NCBI RefSeq assembly: GCF_028750675.1
Contig: NZ_JAQQPZ010000015.1
Coordinates: forward strand, 286,358 to 350,357
Length of the DNA stretch: 64,000 bases
Direction of reading: 5' to 3'
Source of the DNA: Shewanella metallivivens
GTDB taxonomy: Bacteria > Pseudomonadota > Gammaproteobacteria > Enterobacterales > Shewanellaceae
Part shown: one piece after another, positions 60,394-64,000 of the stretch
How the letters are laid out: each line of letters begins with the position of its first letter
Numbering within the stretch: position 1 is the first letter of the stretch
Program-made: the position numbers and the translations under genes
Notes under the pieces: generated by a model
The model's database searches: none
Told to the model about the DNA's origin: nothing
The model's input: only the letters and a program-made list of their open reading frames with translations

Positions 60394-61359
60394 CTACCAA
60401 TATTCAATTAACCCTTGGCTACTTATACTGACGACAGTGCCTTGGGGTGTCATTGCGGCAGAGTATACTACAGCGCCCCTGTTTTGGGAGTTTTTACTGA
60501 GTTGAACTTGCCAATGTCCCGTTTGTTTGCCTGAATTAACTTGCCATAAAAAGATCTCTTTTGACGGCGTGCCTGTGAGTAAGTGTGTATCGTTTTTGAC
60601 AAAACGAGCTGCCGAAAAGTTCATTTGACGACGTTTTATATCGAGTTGGCTAAGCGAGTCGCCCGAGTTTGAGTTCCACAGGTATGCATTGCCGGTGATG
60701 TCACCTGCAAAACTTAAGCTACCGGTGTTGTTAATTAATACCTTGGTGATCCTTGAGTCCATTTGCCACTGCTGCATTGGCTGACCTGTTTGGCTATTCC
60801 ACAATATGACTTTACCATCATTCCCTCCACTAAGAGCCGTTTCACCGTCGGCGGTAATTGATACGCTATTCACCTTTTCTTGATGACCTAAAAACTGAAT
60901 TAAGCGATTTTTTTGTGGTGATAATGACATTACCGAACCATCAACAAGGCCCACTAATGTTTGGCCATTATTGGCGATAGCAACACTTTGCGCATAAGAA
61001 GGCAGAGACCACCAACCGACTGAGCTACCGTCATCTAAACGCCAAATCGCTAATGAGTCACTGCTCATCGTCGCGGCAAAGGTATTGTTAGCCGATATTG
61101 CTGTGTCAATGACGTTACTGGTGTTTTCTTGTTTACCTTGAAGCCATTGGTAAGAGATGCTCGGGCCGGTTAAATCCCAAACTTGCACACCATTGTTGGC
61201 TGTGCTGACGAGAGCAATTGTGCCATCGTCAGATAAGCTGGCACTGTAACTGGCATCTGTGGTGAGTACCATTATCTTATCGGCGGTTGGCTGACAAGCT
61301 GATAACAACGCCATACAAAGCAAAATTGACCAAAAAAACAGCATTGGAAGCCGTGTCAT
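60394..61359 (-). CDS. WD40-repeat lipoprotein
   Basis: The 321-residue protein has a lipobox 'LLSACQP' and then about seven beta-propeller repeats, several ending in WD-like pairs ('GVQVWDL', 'SLAIWRL', 'KVILWNS', 'NAYLWNS', 'EIFLWQV'). A periplasmic or outer-membrane scaffold is likely; partners unknown. AAGGGG lies before the ATG. It is upstream of slyX on the same strand, with 27 bases between, and divergent from fkpA. Confidence 0.87.
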   Translation of the reverse strand: MTRLPMLFFWSILLCMALLSACQPTADKIMVLTTDASYSASLSDDGTIALVSTANNGVQVWDLTGPSISYQWLQGKQENTSNVIDTAISANNTFAATMSSDSLAIWRLDDGSSVGWWSLPSYAQSVAIANNGQTLVGLVDGSVMSLSPQKNRLIQFLGHQEKVNSVSITADGETALSGGNDGKVILWNSQTGQPMQQWQMDSRITKVLINNTGSLSFAGDITGNAYLWNSNSGDSLSQLDIKRRQMNFSAARFVKNDTHLLTGTPSKEIFLWQVNSGKQTGHWQVQLSKNSQNRGAVVYSAAMTPQGTVVSISSQGLIEYW

Positions 61360-61526
61360 GAACTTGCCCCTTGAATTATTGTCGTAAACCCTGTGATATA
61401 AGGTCGACCCAATGGTATAACCCCATTAACTAGTATAAAGTGGCAAACGAACATGACCACTAAAACATCTCATAGATTGAATGTATTAGGTTATTGTAAC
61501 CACTAAAGGATGCTGAGGAAGCTTTA

Positions 61527-62282
61527 ATGAAATCTATTTACAAATTATCGTTAGTTGCATTAGCTGTTGTTGGATTGACTGCATGTAACCAAGAACAAGA
61601 CGTAGCACAAAAGAAAGTCGAGCTAACAACAGACGCTCAAAAAGAAGCATACAGCGTGGGTGGTTCAATTGGTAAGTACATGTCTGGTCACATTAAAGAG
61701 CAAGAAGAATTAGGCTTTACTGTTGACCGTACCATGGTTATCAAAGGCTTTAGCGATGGTTTAGGCGAAGAAATGCAGTTGACCGAAGAAGAAATGCAAA
61801 CTGTATTACAAAACCTAGATAAAAAATTAAACGACAAGCGTTTAGAGCAAGCTGAAGCATTAGCGGCTAAAGCGGTTGCTGAAGGCAAAAAATTCTTAGA
61901 AGAAAACAAAGCTAAAGAAGGTGTAACGACCACTGAGTCAGGCTTACAGTACGAAGTGCTTGAAGCGGGTGACGGTGAGAAGCCTGCGGCAGAAGACACT
62001 GTAGAAGTTCATTATCGCGGTACGTTAATTGACGGTACGGAGTTTGACAGTTCATACGCTCGTGGTGAAACCGCTAAGTTCCCACTAAATCGCGTTATTC
62101 CTGGCTGGACAGAAGGCGTACAGCTTATGCCTGTCGGTGCTAAGTATAAGTTTGTTATCCCTTCAGAGCTTGCATATGGTGAACGCGATACTGGGACGAT
62201 CCCAGCTAATTCAACATTGGTTTTTGAAGTAGAACTCGTGTCTGTTGAAAAAGCCGCTGCAGCTGAAACTGAAACAAAATAA
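61527..62282 (+). CDS. fkpA: FKBP-type peptidyl-prolyl isomerase FkpA
   Basis: Periplasmic folding helper of 251 residues. A signal peptide with 'GLTACNQ' makes it a probable lipoprotein, a Mip/FkpA variation. Residues about 30-135 form the helical dimer part ('AYSVGGSIGKYM'); residues about 140-245 are the FKBP domain ('VHYRGTLIDGTEFDSSY', 'VIPGWTEGVQLMPVGAKYKF', 'IPANSTLVFEVELVSV'). GAGGAAG precedes the ATG. Single gene with a strong terminator. Confidence 0.95.
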   Translation: MKSIYKLSLVALAVVGLTACNQEQDVAQKKVELTTDAQKEAYSVGGSIGKYMSGHIKEQEELGFTVDRTMVIKGFSDGLGEEMQLTEEEMQTVLQNLDKKLNDKRLEQAEALAAKAVAEGKKFLEENKAKEGVTTTESGLQYEVLEAGDGEKPAAEDTVEVHYRGTLIDGTEFDSSYARGETAKFPLNRVIPGWTEGVQLMPVGAKYKFVIPSELAYGERDTGTIPANSTLVFEVELVSVEKAAAAETETK

Positions 62283-62331
62283 TCAGCTAGCTTGATTTCG
62301 GTGTTAACGCCCGAAATACAGAGTGAATAGC

Positions 62332-62358
62332 AAAAAAGGACGCATCGCGTCCTTTTTT
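62332..62358. terminator. Bidirectional terminator
   Basis: AAAAAAGGACGC and GCGTCCTTTTTT pair around a three-base loop, between fkpA and the converging zntB. Confidence 0.95.
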
Positions 62359-62453
62359 ATTACTTATCCAGAGTTCAGATTACTTATTTGCAACTGTAGA
62401 GGCAGTTAAGCTCAGCGTTGTTAACGAAACTGACTGTAATCAATATCAACCAA

Positions 62454-63419
62454 TTACAGCCACTTTAAGCGATAAAATAGATACATTTGCAATGCAATTA
62501 GGGCAATAAGACCACCACAGAATGCCGCAAATGCCCAGTTGGTTTCAGCACCTGGAATGCCGCCGATATTGACGCCCAGTAAGCCAGTTAAAAAACCAAG
62601 CGGTAAAAAGACTGCTGAGATTAATGATAAAAAATACAGTCTTTGGTTCACTTGTTCAGACTGTTGAGATTGCAATTCTTCTTGGGTCACACTGGCTCGG
62701 TCACGAATGGCATCTAAATCTTCAATGACGCGTATTAAGGTTTCATGAATTTCGCGCAAGCGTAGTTTATCGTTATCGTCAAATAGCTCGCTGGTTTCAT
62801 GTAACATCCGCGAAAATGCTTCGCGTTGCGGTGCGAGGTAACGACGTAATACCACCGTTTGCCTGCGCAGTTCAGCAATGTCTGTACGTAGGCTTTTGTT
62901 TACTTGGGTGACAACGCGCTCTTCTAACTCATCGAGCTGTTCTTCTAGTTTACCAATAAATTCAACTTTTCGTTGGGTTAAGCGCTCACAGATGGCCATG
63001 ATAAAGGCTGCAGTGTCGATTGGCCCCTTACCTTGAGTAATCGCATCGGCAATATCGACAACCGATTGCAATTGACGTTCGCAGGTCGATACGATTTTAT
63101 GCTCTTCAGCATATATGCGTATTGCGACCATATCTTCAGGATCTGAATTCGGGTTTAAGTTGACTCCGCGCAGCGCTAACAGCACCCCCTTACTTGAGTT
63201 AACCACTCGTGGGCGAGTGTCTGTGGCCAACAAAGTATCTGTTTCAACACGATCGAGACCTGAATTAAGGATCCATTTACGGGCTTTAGGTTCACGGTAG
63301 CGAAGGTGAAGCCACAGTAGGCCATCTTGTGGCTGCCACTGCGCAACTTGTTCTTCGGTAAGCGACTGGCCAGCATTTGGTCCAGTGAGTAGTAAGCTAT
63401 AAATAAAACCAGTATTCAT
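62454..63419 (-). CDS. zntB: Zinc transporter ZntB (CorA family)
   Basis: Inner-membrane zinc transporter, pentameric in the family. The 321 residues have a long cytoplasmic part with extended helices ('KLEEQLDELEERVVTQVNKS') and two C-terminal membrane helices. The pore-loop signature is 'GLLGVNIGGIPG', i.e. GVN rather than the GMN of CorA magnesium channels, which marks ZntB. Confidence 0.93.
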   Translation of the reverse strand: MNTGFIYSLLLTGPNAGQSLTEEQVAQWQPQDGLLWLHLRYREPKARKWILNSGLDRVETDTLLATDTRPRVVNSSKGVLLALRGVNLNPNSDPEDMVAIRIYAEEHKIVSTCERQLQSVVDIADAITQGKGPIDTAAFIMAICERLTQRKVEFIGKLEEQLDELEERVVTQVNKSLRTDIAELRRQTVVLRRYLAPQREAFSRMLHETSELFDDNDKLRLREIHETLIRVIEDLDAIRDRASVTQEELQSQQSEQVNQRLYFLSLISAVFLPLGFLTGLLGVNIGGIPGAETNWAFAAFCGGLIALIALQMYLFYRLKWL

Positions 63420-63618
63420 TGTTTATTATTCCAAGTGTTCGCTATGTCAGCAATTTGCGCTAATGTTGAGTGCTGAACTAAGTTTATAACGTTTATCGCT
63501 GATAAACCGTATAAAGCGATTATTTATAGACTAAAAATGTCAATTGGATTAGATAACAAGCAGCAGGTTTGAATTTCATCGGTTAAAATAGAACTAACGC
63601 TAATTACAGAGCAATATT

Positions 63619-63990
63619 ATGGAATATCAATTTCGTCGCAACCGCCTAGAAGGGACGGTTTTTGCAGAGTTTAGTATGGATCATGAAGTACTTGGTCGCT
63701 GGTTTGCTGAAGAGCTTGGTGATGATAACAGCCGTGCTAACCATATCCTTACACAAATATTGTTAATCAAAAGCGGTAGCACCAATCACTGGCGGCATAT
63801 CGGTGCCGACTTAACCATTGATATCGACACCGAGCAAGTGCGAGTTTTTGCCAACGTTATCGATTTTGAAGAAGAGCATGAATTAGATGATGCAATGAAC
63901 TTGTATGACGCGGAGTCAGAGTCCTACTGCGGTTTAGAAGATTTTGAATCGGTATTGCAAAGTTGGTTAGCGTTTATTAATCAGAAATAA
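63619..63990 (+). CDS. yacL: YacL family protein (UPF0231)
   Basis: Acidic protein of 123 residues. 'MEYQFRRNRLEGTVFAEFSM', 'DHEVLGRWFAEELG' and the Asp/Glu-rich end 'SYCGLEDFESVLQSWLAFI' match YacL/UPF0231. Function unknown. AGAG lies some bases before the ATG. Divergent from zntB. Confidence 0.92.
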   Translation: MEYQFRRNRLEGTVFAEFSMDHEVLGRWFAEELGDDNSRANHILTQILLIKSGSTNHWRHIGADLTIDIDTEQVRVFANVIDFEEEHELDDAMNLYDAESESYCGLEDFESVLQSWLAFINQK

Positions 63991-64000
63991 TATTTACCCC

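Overview
The window looks like chromosomal DNA of a Shewanella-type gammaproteobacterium of moderately low GC. This is an inference from the combination of Na+-NQR, CydDC, PntAB, CysJIH, DUF3581, DUF1097, a viroplasmin-type RNase HI, LpoB with a COG3014 lipoprotein, SlyX/FkpA, ZntB and YacL/UPF0231, together with the typical AGGA/GGAG ribosome binding sites. It carries about 53 credible protein genes. I saw no rRNA, tRNA, CRISPR array, prophage or intact insertion sequence.

Layout. 1-1000: tail of an IS200/RAYT-like Y1 transposase followed by a 197-bp direct duplication and a patch of short hairpin repeats, the only clearly accessory stretch. 1025-8559: small unknown and membrane proteins (DUF4287-type protein, CPBP protease-like, DUF1097, zinc ribbon), a membrane diguanylate cyclase, a TolA/TonB-shaped orphan and a PAS-containing chemoreceptor. 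8753-14222: pirin, two convergent DEAD-box helicases (dbpA, rhlE) and a DUF3626 protein. 14391-24052: cydDC and the six-gene nqrABCDEF operon, i.e. respiratory chain assembly and Na+ pumping. 24128-30668: small HTH protein, NAD(P)-binding protein, an iodotyrosine-deiodinase-like flavoprotein, an LpxL acyltransferase divergent from hldE (lipid A and inner core heptose), a secreted HExxH protein just after hldE, and a TetR regulator. 30938-36058: DUF3581, a PAS-GGDEF cyclase and pntAB.

36522-47324 is a split sulfate-assimilation region: cysJIH (sulfite and PAPS reduction), then an exported protein of unknown function and outer-membrane phospholipase A, then a siroheme methyltransferase (cobA type) and an SLC13 anion permease that probably brings in sulfate. 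The activating enzymes cysD/N/C are not here. 47398-54736: Tat-exported M19 dipeptidase, a CsdA/CsdE cysteine desulfurase pair, Tas-like aldo/keto reductase, GNAT and YjjX, a secreted repeat protein with an 18-residue DGSGS repeat, and RNase HI. 54804-63990: envelope functions (lipoprotein aminopeptidase N, LpoB, COG3014 lipoprotein), a second-type peptide deformylase, SlyX, a WD40 lipoprotein, FkpA, ZntB and YacL.

Most of the window is ordinary core genome. The items most worth a second look are the duplicated and hairpin-rich repeat patch beside the transposase, the deiodinase homologue with its full halotyrosine lid triad, the DGSGS beta-repeat protein with a possible 21-codon leader, a 123-bp element with inverted ends, and structured gene-free DNA at 41157-41330. 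I found no strong evidence of an undescribed multi-gene system.
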